Positions 14,586 to 24,368 of a DNA stretch of 64,000 nucleotides are shown piece by piece (positions within the stretch are counted from its first letter, which is position 1; each line of letters begins with the position of its first letter). The translations under genes and the position numbers were made by a program. Origin of the DNA: Ectopseudomonas chengduensis (GTDB lineage Bacteria; Pseudomonadota; Gammaproteobacteria; Pseudomonadales; Pseudomonadaceae); NCBI RefSeq assembly GCF_015712065.1, contig NZ_JACFYZ010000014.1:1-64000 (forward strand). Direction: 5' to 3'. The notes beneath the pieces are model-generated. The model saw nothing but the letters and a program-made list of their open reading frames with translations. It was not told the DNA's origin and ran no database searches.

Positions 14586-15055
14586 GCCTTGACCAGCAGG
14601 GCCACGGCGTGCACCGCGATACCTTCCTCACGCCCGGTGAAACCCAGCTTCTCGGTGGTGGTGGCCTTGACGTTGACCTGACCCAGCTCGATGCCCAGAT
14701 CCTCGGCAATGCGCTCGCGCATGCTCTGAATGTGCGGAGCCATCTTCGGCGCCTGGGCGATGATAGTGGCGTCGACGTTACCCACCGCGTAGCCCTTGCC
14801 CCGCACCAGGCCCATCACATGGCGCAACAGCGCGCGGCTGTCAGCACCCTTGAAGGTCGGATCGGTATCGGGGAAGTGCTTGCCGATGTCGCCCAGCGCC
14901 ACGGCGCCAAGCAGCGCATCACTCAGGGCGTGCAGCAGCACGTCACCGTCGGAGTGAGCGACAAGACCGAATTTATGGGGAATCCGTACGCCGCCGAGGG
15001 TGATGAAATCGCCTTCGCCGAAGCGGTGTACGTCATAGCCATGACCGATACGCAT
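14582..15055 (-). CDS. ispF: 2-C-methyl-D-erythritol 2,4-cyclodiphosphate synthase
   Basis: Fifth step of the non-mevalonate isoprenoid pathway, forming the cyclic diphosphate with loss of CMP. 157 residues from the ATG at 15055, the family start MRIGHGYDVHRF. Metal ligands lie in GYDVHRFG and in AHSDGDVLLHAL; the C-terminal TTTEKLGFTGREEGIAVHA is typical. The only Shine-Dalgarno-like AGGG is 11 bases upstream and lies in the right arm of a hairpin (15064-15086). Elsewhere in the window ispD, ispC and uppS belong to the same route. Confidence 0.96.
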   Translation of the reverse strand: MRIGHGYDVHRFGEGDFITLGGVRIPHKFGLVAHSDGDVLLHALSDALLGAVALGDIGKHFPDTDPTFKGADSRALLRHVMGLVRGKGYAVGNVDATIIAQAPKMAPHIQSMRERIAEDLGIELGQVNVKATTTEKLGFTGREEGIAVHAVALLVKA

Positions 15056-15063
15056 AAAGAACA

Positions 15064-15086
15064 ACGCCCTGAAAAAGTCAGGGCGT
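15064..15086 (-). terminator. Hairpin between fghA and ispF (terminator-like, overlaps ispF leader)
   Basis: ACGCCCTGA / TCAGGGCGT 9-bp stem with a 5-base loop; on the minus strand it is followed by TGTTCTTT and then the ispF ATG at once. It may end transcripts from fghA. Because the AGGG of the ispF leader lies in the stem, it may also limit ispF translation. Confidence 0.5.
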
Positions 15087-15106
15087 GATTCTAACCGCAT
15101 TGCCCC

Positions 15107-15158
15107 GTAGCCCGGATGAAATCCGGGGAGCGAATTTCCCGGATTTCATCCGGGCTAC
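15107..15158. repeat. Palindromic repeat, GTAGCCCGGAT family (copy 1)
   Basis: Two 21-base arms (15107-15127 and 15138-15158) form a perfect long hairpin just downstream of fghA. Related copies are at 50082-50106 and 59135-59189. It is likely a REP-type intergenic element and could also act as a transcript end. Confidence 0.85.
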
Positions 15159-15160
15159 GA

Positions 15161-16003
15161 CTACCGCAAAGCGGCAGCGTGATGACGCAGGTGATCGTCG
15201 ATGAAGCTGGCGATGAAGTAGTAGCTGTGGTCATAGCCCGGCTGCATGCGCAGCGTCAGCGGATGAGCGGCCGTCTTGGCAGCAGCCTGCAACGCCTGCG
15301 GCTTGAGCTGGCCTTCGAGAAAATCGTCACGATCGCCCTGATCGACCAGGATCGGCAGTTTCTCGCTGGCTTCGGCGATCAGCACGCTGGCATCCCACTC
15401 ACGCCAACGCGAACGCTCCTCGCCCAAGTACAGGGAAAAGGCCTTCTCGCCCCACGGGCAGTTCATCGGATTGCTGATCGGTGAGAACGCCGATACCGAC
15501 TGATAACGCCCCGGGTTCTTCAGCGCACAGATCAACGCACCGTGACCGCCCATGGAATGGCCGGCGATGCCGCGCTTGTCCGAGACGGGGAAGTTGGCCT
15601 CGATCAGCGCCGGCAACTCCTGCACCACGTAGTCGTACATGCGGTAGTGCCGCGCGAAGGGCTCCTGGGTGGCATTGACATAGAAGCCTGCACCCAGACC
15701 GAAGTCATAGGCGCCGTTGGCGTCATCGGCCACGCCCTCGCCACGCGGGCTGGTGTCCGGCGCGATGATGATCAACCCCAGTTCGGCTGCCATGCGCTGA
15801 GCGCCAGCCTTCTGCATGAAGTTCTCGTCGGTGCAGGTCAACCCGCTCAGCCAGTACAGCACCGGCAGCTTGGCGCCCTGCTCGGCCTGCGGCGGCAGAT
15901 AGACGGCAAACACCATGTCGCAGTTGAGGCTGCTGGAGCGATGGCGGTAGCGCTTGTGCCAGCCGCCGAAGCTCTTGTTGCTGGAAACGATTTCGAGGGT
16001 CAT
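15161..16003 (-). CDS. fghA: S-formylglutathione hydrolase
   Basis: Hydrolyses S-formylglutathione to formate and glutathione, the last step of glutathione-dependent formaldehyde detoxification. 280 residues, alpha/beta-hydrolase of the esterase D family. The nucleophile motif is GHSMGGHGAL, preceded by LSGLTCTDENF; the Asp (QGDRDDF) and His (GYDHSYYF) of the triad are visible. The start at 16003 (MTLEIVSSNKSFGGW) is the family start, although the frame stays open further upstream. It follows frmA on the same strand after a repeat-containing gap. Confidence 0.96.
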   Translation of the reverse strand: MTLEIVSSNKSFGGWHKRYRHRSSSLNCDMVFAVYLPPQAEQGAKLPVLYWLSGLTCTDENFMQKAGAQRMAAELGLIIIAPDTSPRGEGVADDANGAYDFGLGAGFYVNATQEPFARHYRMYDYVVQELPALIEANFPVSDKRGIAGHSMGGHGALICALKNPGRYQSVSAFSPISNPMNCPWGEKAFSLYLGEERSRWREWDASVLIAEASEKLPILVDQGDRDDFLEGQLKPQALQAAAKTAAHPLTLRMQPGYDHSYYFIASFIDDHLRHHAAALR

Positions 16004-16012
16004 GACCACTCC

Positions 16013-16078
16013 GTAGGGTGCGCCGTGCGCACCAAGAGTTAGCGGTGCGCGCAGCCCAGGCGGCCCCGCGCACCCTAC
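16013..16078. repeat. Inverted repeat, GTAGGGTGCGC family (copy 1)
   Basis: Ends GTAGGGTGCGC and GCGCACCCTAC face each other around an asymmetrical middle. Further copies lie at 45992-46045, 51658-51716 and 60987-61041. It occupies the gap between frmA and fghA. Confidence 0.8.
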
Positions 16079-16116
16079 GAAAGAATCCGCACGACCATCG
16101 GCCGTGCGGCGTGTCA

Positions 16117-17229
16117 TCAGAAATGAATGACGGTACGAATGCTCTTGCCTTCGTGCATCAGCTCGAACGCTTCGTTGATCTGATCCAGTCCCATGTTGTG
16201 CGTGATGAAGGTATCCAGCGGAATCTCGCCGCTCTGCGCCTTCTCGACATAGCTCGGCAGCTCGGTACGACCCTTGACGCCACCGAAGGCACTGCCGCGC
16301 CACACGCGACCGGTCACCAGCTGGAATGGGCGGGTGCTGATCTCGGCACCAGCCGGCGCGACGCCAATGATGGTCGACTCGCCCCAGCCCTTGTGGCAGC
16401 ACTCCAGCGCGGCGCGCATCAGTTGCACGTTGCCGATGCACTCGAAGCTGTAGTCGACGCCACCGTCGGTCATCTCGACGATGACTTCCTGGATCGGCTT
16501 GCTGTGATCCTTCGGATTGACGAAGTCGGTGATGCCCAGCTCACGTGCCACGGCTTCCTTGGCCGGATTGATATCGATGCCGATGATGCGCGAAGCCTTG
16601 GCCATCTTGGCGCCGATGATCGCCGCCAGGCCGATACCGCCCAGGCCGAAGATGGCCACAGTAGAGCCCTCGGTGACCTTGGCGGTGTTGAGCACGGCAC
16701 CGATACCGGTGGTCACGCCACAACCGAGCAAGCAGACCTTCTCCAGCGGCGCCTCCTTGGGGATCTTGGCCAAGGAGACTTCCGGCAGCACGGTGTACTC
16801 GGAGAAGGTCGAGCAGCCCATGTAGTGATAGATCGGCTCGCCGTTGTAGGAGAAGCGGCTGGTACCGTCAGGCATCAGACCCTTGCCCTGGGTAGCGCGC
16901 ACCGAGCTGCACAGGTTGGTCTTGTTGGATTTGCAGAATTTGCACTCGCCGCACTCGGCGGTGTACAGCGGGATCACGTGGTCGCCGACCGCCAGCGAGG
17001 TGACGCCCTCGCCCACCGCCTCGACTATGCCACCACCCTCGTGGCCGAGAATGCAGGGGAACACGCCCTCGCTGTCCTGGCCGGACAGGGTGTAGGCGTC
17101 GGTGTGGCAGACGCCGGTCGCGACGATACGTACCAGCACCTCGCCAGCCTTGGGCGGCGCCACATCGACTTCGACGATTTTCAGGGGTTCATTCGGGGCG
17201 AAGGCGACGGCAGCACGAGACTTGATCAT
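16117..17229 (-). CDS. frmA: S-(hydroxymethyl)glutathione dehydrogenase / class III alcohol dehydrogenase
   Basis: Oxidises S-hydroxymethylglutathione (formaldehyde adduct) to S-formylglutathione with NAD. 370 residues, zinc medium-chain dehydrogenase. The catalytic-zinc residues lie in GVCHTDAYTLSG and LGHEGGGIVEAVG. The structural-zinc loop has four Cys (CGECKFCKSNKTNLC), and the Rossmann motif is FGLGGIGLAAIIGAK. It pairs with fghA downstream and is divergent from a LysR regulator, which probably responds to formaldehyde or a related signal. Also known as adhC/adhI. Confidence 0.96.
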   Translation of the reverse strand: MIKSRAAVAFAPNEPLKIVEVDVAPPKAGEVLVRIVATGVCHTDAYTLSGQDSEGVFPCILGHEGGGIVEAVGEGVTSLAVGDHVIPLYTAECGECKFCKSNKTNLCSSVRATQGKGLMPDGTSRFSYNGEPIYHYMGCSTFSEYTVLPEVSLAKIPKEAPLEKVCLLGCGVTTGIGAVLNTAKVTEGSTVAIFGLGGIGLAAIIGAKMAKASRIIGIDINPAKEAVARELGITDFVNPKDHSKPIQEVIVEMTDGGVDYSFECIGNVQLMRAALECCHKGWGESTIIGVAPAGAEISTRPFQLVTGRVWRGSAFGGVKGRTELPSYVEKAQSGEIPLDTFITHNMGLDQINEAFELMHEGKSIRTVIHF

Positions 17230-17415
17230 GGCAGTTCTCTCAGGGGAGCGTGGACAGTGGTCGGCAGTCTAGTTCATGTCCAATACGAGATAATCAGCAG
17301 TAGAGCAAAACATTATTGCTGTACAGGGATAATATTGAGCCTCCTTACATCGCCCGCAAGCGGGCTCCTACGGGCGCAGCCGGATGCAATCGGCAGCACA
17401 GGAGAAGAAGCATCG

Positions 17416-18312
17416 ATGAATCGCTGGGAAGGACTCGACGAATTCGTTGCCGTCGCCGAATGCGGGCAATTCAGTGCAGCCGCCGAGCGCCTGGGATTGT
17501 CCACCTCGCAGGTAAGCCGCCAGGTCGCACGCCTGGAAGAGCGCCTGCAGAGCCGCCTGTTCTACCGCAGCACCAGGCGGGTCGCCCTGACCGAGGCCGG
17601 CCAGTTGTTTCTACAACACTGCCAGCGCCTGCAGGATGCCCGCGAAGAAGCGCTGCGAGCAGTCGGTGATCTCGGCGCTGAACCCAAGGGGCTGTTGCGC
17701 ATGACCTGTGCGGTGGCTTACGGCGAGCGCTTCATCGTGCCGCTGGTCAACGACTTCATGGCGCGGCATCCGCAGCTGCGCGTGGAGATCGAACTGTCCA
17801 ACCGTCAGCTCGACATGCTGCACGAAGGCCTGGACCTGGCCATCCGCCTGGGGCGCCTGCAGGACTCGCGCCTGATGGCCATGCGTCTCGCGCCTCGAGA
17901 AATGTATCTGTGCGCTGCTCCCGACTATCTGCAGCGCTACGGACGCCCGCACTCGCTATCCGAGCTAGCCCGACACAACTGCCTGGTAGGTAGCAGCGAC
18001 CACTGGAGCTTTGCCCAGAACGGCCGTGAAACCCAGGTGCGCATACAGGGTAACTGGCGTTGCAATAGCGGCCAGGCCGTGCTCGACGCAGCGCTGCGCG
18101 GTTTTGGGCTGTGTCAGTTGCCGGACTATTACGTATTGGAACACCTGCGCAGCGGACGGCTGATCTCTCTGCTGGAGCAGCATCGCCCACCCAATACCGC
18201 AGTTTGGGCGCTTTACCCGCAGCAACGTCACCTTTCGCCCAAGGTACGCCAGTTGATCGACTCGCTGCGCCAGGGACTTGGCCAACGCGCCGAATACCTC
18301 GATCACTCCTGA
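17416..18312 (+). CDS. LysR-family transcriptional regulator
   Basis: 298 residues. The N-terminal winged helix-turn-helix (FVAVAECGQFSAAAERLGLSTSQVSRQVARLEERL) is followed by a LysR substrate-binding domain from about residue 90. GGAGAAG precedes the ATG. The gene is divergent from frmA across a 186-base gap, the usual arrangement for a LysR protein that controls its neighbour, so a role in the formaldehyde genes is likely but inferred. Part of a repeat-like sequence (CGCCCGCAAGCGGGCTCCTAC, near 17348) lies in the gap. Confidence 0.9.
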   Translation: MNRWEGLDEFVAVAECGQFSAAAERLGLSTSQVSRQVARLEERLQSRLFYRSTRRVALTEAGQLFLQHCQRLQDAREEALRAVGDLGAEPKGLLRMTCAVAYGERFIVPLVNDFMARHPQLRVEIELSNRQLDMLHEGLDLAIRLGRLQDSRLMAMRLAPREMYLCAAPDYLQRYGRPHSLSELARHNCLVGSSDHWSFAQNGRETQVRIQGNWRCNSGQAVLDAALRGFGLCQLPDYYVLEHLRSGRLISLLEQHRPPNTAVWALYPQQRHLSPKVRQLIDSLRQGLGQRAEYLDHS

Positions 18313-18455
18313 GGTTCTGCAACAACCTTGTCACCCAGCTGAACGGTCATGGAATGTCACAAGTCGGGGCGAAACTTGAGCGAGGCGACCGCGTCACAAC
18401 CCATGCACCCCGCCCAAACGGGGCCTCACGAACTCAGCTACATGAGGACATGGTT

Positions 18456-18779
18456 ATGCAGGTTCTGGTCAACAGTGGTAAGCACGTCACCTCCTCGATG
18501 GACTTCAAGGACGACATTCGCGGTCGCATCCGGGACAAGCTCCAGCGCTACGAGGACCACCTCACCCGGATCGAAATTCATCTCTCCGACGAGAACGCGC
18601 TCAAGAGTGGCCCACAGGACAAGCGCTGCAAGGTCGAGGCACGAATGAAAGGACGCGATCCACTGACGGTCTCCCACGATGCCAGCGAACTGCAGCAGGC
18701 GATCGACGGCGCCATGAACAAGCTGACCAACGCGCTGGACCGCAACCTGGGCAAAGATGCCAAGCGCTGGACGCACTGA
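18456..18779 (+). CDS. Small HPF/RaiA-family ribosome-associated protein
   Basis: 107 residues. It resembles the short Pseudomonas HPF/RaiA-type proteins: MQVLVNSGKHV at the start, RYEDHLTRIEIHLSDENALKSGP in the middle, KCRVEAR-like strand and a helix DASELQQAIDGAMNKLTNAL. Such proteins bind the 30S subunit and favour dormant ribosomes; whether this short form does so is inferred. The ATG at 18456 has GAGG 8 bases upstream. A longer in-frame extension to 18111 overlaps the LysR gene and is not supported. Confidence 0.85.
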   Translation: MQVLVNSGKHVTSSMDFKDDIRGRIRDKLQRYEDHLTRIEIHLSDENALKSGPQDKRCKVEARMKGRDPLTVSHDASELQQAIDGAMNKLTNALDRNLGKDAKRWTH

Positions 18780-18794
18780 TGCGACAGATCTAGT

Positions 18795-19493
18795 TCAACG
18801 GTCTTGCGGCCATATGGACTGTAGATAGTGCAAATCTTCCGGGCGGGTAACCTTGAGGTTGTCCGCCCGGCCCTCGATGAGCCGGGGCGAACGCCCTGCC
18901 CACTCCATGGCCGAGGCTTCATCGGTCACTGCCACACCTTCTTCCAGCGCTTGCGCCAGTGCCTCGCGTAACGCCCCCAGGCGGAACATCTGCGGTGTGT
19001 AGGCCTGCCAGATCACGCTACGATCCACGGTCTCCAACACTCGACCATCGCTGCCGACACGCTTGAGCGTATCGCGCACCGGCACCGCCAGCAGGCCGCC
19101 GACCGGATCATCGGTCAGACTGTCCAGTAGGCGATCCAGGTCCGCAGGGGTGAGATTGGGACGCGCGGCGTCGTGCACCAGCACCCAATCATCGCTATCG
19201 GCACCACCGGCCAGTAACGAGTCCAGCCCGGCCAGCACCGAGTCGGCGCGCTCACGCCCGCCAGGCGCACGGCGGATGCGCAGATCACGCGCCAGTGGCA
19301 GCTGCGGCCAGAACGGGTCATCCACGGCAACGCATACCACCGCGCCCAACAGGCCGGGATGATCGAGAAAACAATGCAGGGTATGTTCGAGAATGCAGCG
19401 GCCGGCGATCTGCAGGTACTGCTTGGGGCGGTCGGCGGCCATCCGCGCGCCGACGCCAGCGGCCGGGATCACCAGCCAGAATTTCGTGGTCAT
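18795..19493 (-). CDS. ispD: 2-C-methyl-D-erythritol 4-phosphate cytidylyltransferase
   Basis: Transfers CMP to methylerythritol phosphate in the non-mevalonate isoprenoid pathway. 232 residues. The nucleotide-binding N-terminus has PAAGVGARMAADRPKQYLQI and the VLVHDAARPNLTPADLDRLL region; the C-terminal ADNLKVTRPEDL is typical. The start overlaps the ftsB stop by 4 bases, a common coupling in gammaproteobacteria. ispF lies about 4 kb away instead of directly after it. Confidence 0.96.
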   Translation of the reverse strand: MTTKFWLVIPAAGVGARMAADRPKQYLQIAGRCILEHTLHCFLDHPGLLGAVVCVAVDDPFWPQLPLARDLRIRRAPGGRERADSVLAGLDSLLAGGADSDDWVLVHDAARPNLTPADLDRLLDSLTDDPVGGLLAVPVRDTLKRVGSDGRVLETVDRSVIWQAYTPQMFRLGALREALAQALEEGVAVTDEASAMEWAGRSPRLIEGRADNLKVTRPEDLHYLQSIWPQDR

Positions 19494-19768
19494 TCGGTCA
19501 GCAGATAGAGGGTTTCACCCTCTTTGAGCATGCCCAACTCGTGACGCGCGCGCTCTTCCACGGTTTCCATACCGCGCTTGAGCTCCATCACCTCGGCCTC
19601 GAGGATACGATTGCGCTCCAGCAACCGCTCGTTCTCGCCCTCCTGTTCGGCGATCTGCTGTTGCAGACGGCTGGCAGCAGCCAGGCTGCCGTCGCCAATC
19701 CACAGTCGATACTGCAGACCGACCAGCAACAGGATCAGCACGATAAACAGCCAATACGGACTACGCAT
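19490..19768 (-). CDS. ftsB: Cell division protein FtsB
   Basis: Short bitopic divisome protein that forms the FtsQ-FtsB-FtsL complex and helps activate septal peptidoglycan synthesis. 92 residues from the ATG at 19768. One transmembrane helix (about 5-21), then a periplasmic coiled coil (LQQQIAEQEGENERLLERNRILEAEV), then the conserved EERARHELGMLKEGETLY. Overlaps ispD by 4 bases. Confidence 0.95.
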   Translation of the reverse strand: MRSPYWLFIVLILLLVGLQYRLWIGDGSLAAASRLQQQIAEQEGENERLLERNRILEAEVMELKRGMETVEERARHELGMLKEGETLYLLTE

Positions 19769-19936
19769 GGAGCGGCTCGCAGATTGAGTCATCGGCATGG
19801 TAGGGGCTGCGTTCATGCTTGAAAAGAAGCCGTCTGATGAGTGACATGGGGTTTCGGTACCTGCATCCGTGCATTGGTTCCCTGGGATCGACGAAGCGTC
19901 CACGAAAAAGGCCATGCCCGCAATGACGCAGCCTTT

Positions 19937-19984
19937 GTAGGAGCGGCTTCAGCCGCGAAAATTCGCGGATAAATCCGCTCCTAC
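19937..19984. repeat. Palindromic repeat, GTAGGAGCGGC family (copy 1)
   Basis: GTAGGAGCGG at the left and CCGCTCCTAC at the right with an inner TTCAGCCGCG / CGCGGA region, forming a stem-loop in the ftsB-eno gap. Related copies: 52957-53033 and 59031-59103. This is a REP-type sequence widespread in Pseudomonas. Confidence 0.85.
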
Positions 19985-20016
19985 AGCATGCAGCACCAAC
20001 GCTGGGATAACCACGA

Positions 20017-20042
20017 AAAAGGGCGACTTGCGTCGCCCTTTT
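20017..20042 (-). terminator. Terminator-like hairpin downstream of eno
   Basis: AAAAGGGCGAC / GTCGCCCTTTT (20017-20027 with 20032-20042), 4-base TTGC loop. With A on one side and T on the other it can stop transcription in both directions. It lies 258 bases past the eno stop on the minus strand. Confidence 0.75.
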
Positions 20043-20104
20043 CAGACTAGAACGATCTCGCGAGCTAGAGACCTACAAGGCGCAACGACCAACGGGAGTA
20101 ACAG

Positions 20105-20230
20105 CCGGAGGCTGGCCCGAAGGGTGAGCGCCAGCGAATCAAACAGGCGGGGAACGGTCGGAGTCGCGCTCGACTTTACTGAAGTAAATGAGCATTACTC
20201 GTTTCACTCGCCCTTCGGGCCGTCCTCCGG
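20105..20230. repeat. Imperfect long inverted repeat in the ftsB-eno gap
   Basis: Arms of 26 bases (20105-20130 and 20205-20230) match at 22 positions in inverted orientation, around the core CCGGAGG...GGCCCGAAGGG. A second perfect palindrome, CAGTGAC-AA-GTCACTG, follows at 20236-20251. No coding capacity is evident in 20043-20299. The region looks like a dispersed non-coding element, but no second copy occurs in this window. Confidence 0.6.
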
Positions 20231-20299
20231 ACGTTCAGTGACAAGTCACTGTCCGAGCCTGTTTTTAACGCAGTAGGGCCGACGCGCAGCAGATCGTGA

Positions 20300-21589
<1,290 letters not shown>

Positions 21590-21736
21590 TCTTGATAACG
21601 CTCCAAAGGTTGACGATAAGACGGCAGCAGCAGGCTGCACTGGGCCGTCGCTGCCGGAGGGCAGATCGACGGCTCACTCTGACTCACGGGTCAGGGGGAT
21701 TTTTCTCGGGCGGCACTTTACCGGATTACGACCGGC

Positions 21737-22582
21737 TCAGGCAGTCTCGATCGGCGGAAAACTCTTGATCAGGTCATCCAGCTGCTTGAGCTGAGTGAGG
21801 AACGGCTCCAGCTTGTTCAGGCGCAGGGCGCATGGACCGTCGCACTTGGCGTTTTCCGGATCCGGATGGGCTTCGAGGAACAGGCCTGCCAGGCCCTGGC
21901 TCATGCCGGCCTTGGCCAGATCGGTAACCTGGGCGCGGCGACCGCCAGCAGAGTCGGCGCGGCCACCCGGCATCTGCAGGGCGTGGGTCACGTCGAAAAA
22001 CACCGGGTACTCGAACTGCTTCATGATGCCGAAGCCGAGCATGTCCACCACCAGGTTGTTGTAACCGAAGGAGCTGCCGCGCTCGCAAAGGATCAACTGA
22101 TCATTACCAGCCTCTTCACACTTGGTGAGGATGTGCTTCATTTCCTGCGGAGCGAGGAACTGCGCCTTCTTGATGTTGATCACCGCGCCGGTTTTGGCCA
22201 TGGCCACCACCAGATCGGTCTGCCGCGACAGGAAGGCCGGCAACTGGATGATGTCGCACACCTCGGCCACTGCAGCCGCCTGGTGCGGTTCGTGAACGTC
22301 GGTGATCACCGGCACGCCGAAGGTCTTCTTCACTTCCTCGAAGATCTTCATGCCCTCTTCCAGGCCCGGGCCGCGGAAGGAGGTGATGGAAGAGCGATTG
22401 GCCTTGTCGAAGCTGGCCTTGAACACGTAGGGGATGCCGAGCTTCTCGGTCACCCGCACGTATTCCTCGCAAGCCTGCATGGCCAGGTCGCGCGACTCGA
22501 GCACGTTGATGCCACCGAACAGCACGAACGGCTTGTCGTTGGCGATCTCGATGCCGCGAACCTTGATGATCTTCTGTGCCAT
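21737..22582 (-). CDS. kdsA: 3-deoxy-8-phosphooctulonate (KDO-8-P) synthase
   Basis: Condenses phosphoenolpyruvate with arabinose 5-phosphate to make KDO 8-phosphate for the lipopolysaccharide inner core. 281 residues, a TIM-barrel of the DAHP synthase class I family. The signatures FKASFDKANRSSITSFRGPGLEEG and CERGSSFGYNNLVVDM are present. It follows pyrG by 3 bases and precedes eno, the conserved pyrG-kdsA-eno order. Confidence 0.97.
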   Translation of the reverse strand: MAQKIIKVRGIEIANDKPFVLFGGINVLESRDLAMQACEEYVRVTEKLGIPYVFKASFDKANRSSITSFRGPGLEEGMKIFEEVKKTFGVPVITDVHEPHQAAAVAEVCDIIQLPAFLSRQTDLVVAMAKTGAVINIKKAQFLAPQEMKHILTKCEEAGNDQLILCERGSSFGYNNLVVDMLGFGIMKQFEYPVFFDVTHALQMPGGRADSAGGRRAQVTDLAKAGMSQGLAGLFLEAHPDPENAKCDGPCALRLNKLEPFLTQLKQLDDLIKSFPPIETA

Positions 22583-22585
22583 GCG

Positions 22586-24217
22586 TTAAGCCTTCTTCGC
22601 TTTCTGCGCCAGAGCGGCGTTGACGAAACCGCTGAACAGCGGGTGACCGTCACGCGGCGTTGAAGTGAATTCCGGGTGGAACTGGCAAGCGACGAACCAC
22701 GGATGATCCGGCGCCTCGACCACTTCCACCAGCGCGCCGTCGCCGGAACGACCGGTGACCTTCAGGCCTGCCTCGGTCAGTTTCGGCAGCAGGTTGTTGT
22801 TCACCTCGTAACGGTGACGGTGACGCTCGACGATCACGTCCTTGCCGTAGCAGTCATGCACCAGCGAACCGGCCTGCAGCTGGCAATCCTGAGCACCGAG
22901 GCGCATGGTGCCGCCCAGATCGGAGCTCTCGCTACGCTGCTCGACGCTGCCTGCGGCATCCTGCCACTCGGTAATCAGACCCACTACCGGGTGAGCGCTG
23001 GCCATGTCGAATTCGGAAGAGTTGGCGTCGGTCCAGCCCACCACATTGCGGGCGTACTCGATCACTGCCACCTGCATGCCGAGACAGATACCCAGGTAAG
23101 GGATCTTGTTCTCGCGGGCGTACTGCACGGTCTTGATCTTGCCTTCCACGCCACGCAGACCGAAGCCGCCCGGCACCAGGATGGCATCGACACCTTCGAG
23201 CAGCGCGGTGCCCTGGTTCTCGATGTCTTCGGAGTCGATATAACGCAGGTTGACCTTGGTACGGTTCTGGATGCCGGCATGGCTCATCGCTTCGATCAGC
23301 GACTTGTACGCATCGAGCAGCTCCATGTACTTGCCGACCATGGCGATGGTGACTTCTTTTTCCGGGTTGAGCTTGGCATCGACCACGCGATCCCACTCGG
23401 ACAGATCGGCGCCGCCACACTCCAGGCCGAAACGCTCGACGACGAAGTCGTCCAGCCCCTGGGCATGCAGCACGCCCGGAATCTTGTAGATGGTGTCGAC
23501 GTCTTCCAGGCTGATCACCGCACGCTCTTCGACGTTGGTGAACAGGGCGATCTTGCGGCGCGAGGACACATCGATCGGATGGTCGGAGCGGCACACCAGC
23601 ACGTCAGGCTGCAGGCCGATGGAGCGCAGCTCCTTGACCGAATGCTGGGTCGGCTTGGTCTTGGTCTCACCGGCAGTGGCGATATACGGCACCAGAGTCA
23701 GGTGCATCAGCATGGCACGCTTGGCGCCCACTTCCACACGCAGTTGGCGAATGGCTTCGAGGAACGGTTGCGACTCGATGTCACCGACGGTGCCACCGAT
23801 CTCCACCAGGGCCACGTCGGCATCGCCGGCACCCTTGATGATGCGACGCTTGATCTCGTCGGTGATGTGCGGAATGACCTGAATGGTCGCGCCCAGGTAA
23901 TCACCACGGCGCTCCTTGCGCAGCACATCTTCGTACACCCGACCGGTGGTGAAGTTGTTGCTCTTGGTCATCGTGGTACGGATGAAGCGCTCGTAGTGGC
24001 CCAGGTCGAGGTCGGTCTCGGCGCCGTCGTGGGTGACGAACACCTCACCGTGCTGGAACGGGCTCATGGTGCCCGGATCGACGTTGATATAAGGGTCCAG
24101 CTTGAGCATGGTGACCTTCAGGCCCCGCGCCTCCAGGATGGCCGCCAGTGAAGCCGAGGCGATGCCTTTCCCCAATGAAGAAACAACACCACCCGTGACG
24201 AAGATGTAGCGCGTCAT
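22586..24217 (-). CDS. pyrG: CTP synthase
   Basis: Aminates UTP to CTP with glutamine as the nitrogen source. 543 residues. The N-terminal synthetase domain starts MTRYIFVTGGVVSSLGKGI and contains the P-loop-like nucleotide site. The C-terminal class I glutamine amidotransferase has the nucleophile motif GICLGMQ and the His/Glu pair in CQFHPEF. First gene of the pyrG-kdsA-eno run. Confidence 0.98.
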   Translation of the reverse strand: MTRYIFVTGGVVSSLGKGIASASLAAILEARGLKVTMLKLDPYINVDPGTMSPFQHGEVFVTHDGAETDLDLGHYERFIRTTMTKSNNFTTGRVYEDVLRKERRGDYLGATIQVIPHITDEIKRRIIKGAGDADVALVEIGGTVGDIESQPFLEAIRQLRVEVGAKRAMLMHLTLVPYIATAGETKTKPTQHSVKELRSIGLQPDVLVCRSDHPIDVSSRRKIALFTNVEERAVISLEDVDTIYKIPGVLHAQGLDDFVVERFGLECGGADLSEWDRVVDAKLNPEKEVTIAMVGKYMELLDAYKSLIEAMSHAGIQNRTKVNLRYIDSEDIENQGTALLEGVDAILVPGGFGLRGVEGKIKTVQYARENKIPYLGICLGMQVAVIEYARNVVGWTDANSSEFDMASAHPVVGLITEWQDAAGSVEQRSESSDLGGTMRLGAQDCQLQAGSLVHDCYGKDVIVERHRHRYEVNNNLLPKLTEAGLKVTGRSGDGALVEVVEAPDHPWFVACQFHPEFTSTPRDGHPLFSGFVNAALAQKAKKA

Positions 24218-24368
24218 GAAAAACCCTAGAAGTCTGCGTTTAAGCGGTCAGTGCCGCCGGGGAAAGCGAAGGAACGCCATCAGTACGAACAATGGCAAGC
24301 TCGCCAAGCTCCCTGAGGGAGTCGGCAAAAGCTGTAGTAAGACGGGAGCGTAGTCTACCCGAAAGGCC

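Noticed and set aside
16018..17415. N-terminal extension of the LysR regulator through the frmA region
   Set aside because: The in-frame extension is antisense to frmA and lacks similarity; the ATG at 17416 has a ribosome site and begins the normal LysR helix-turn-helix.
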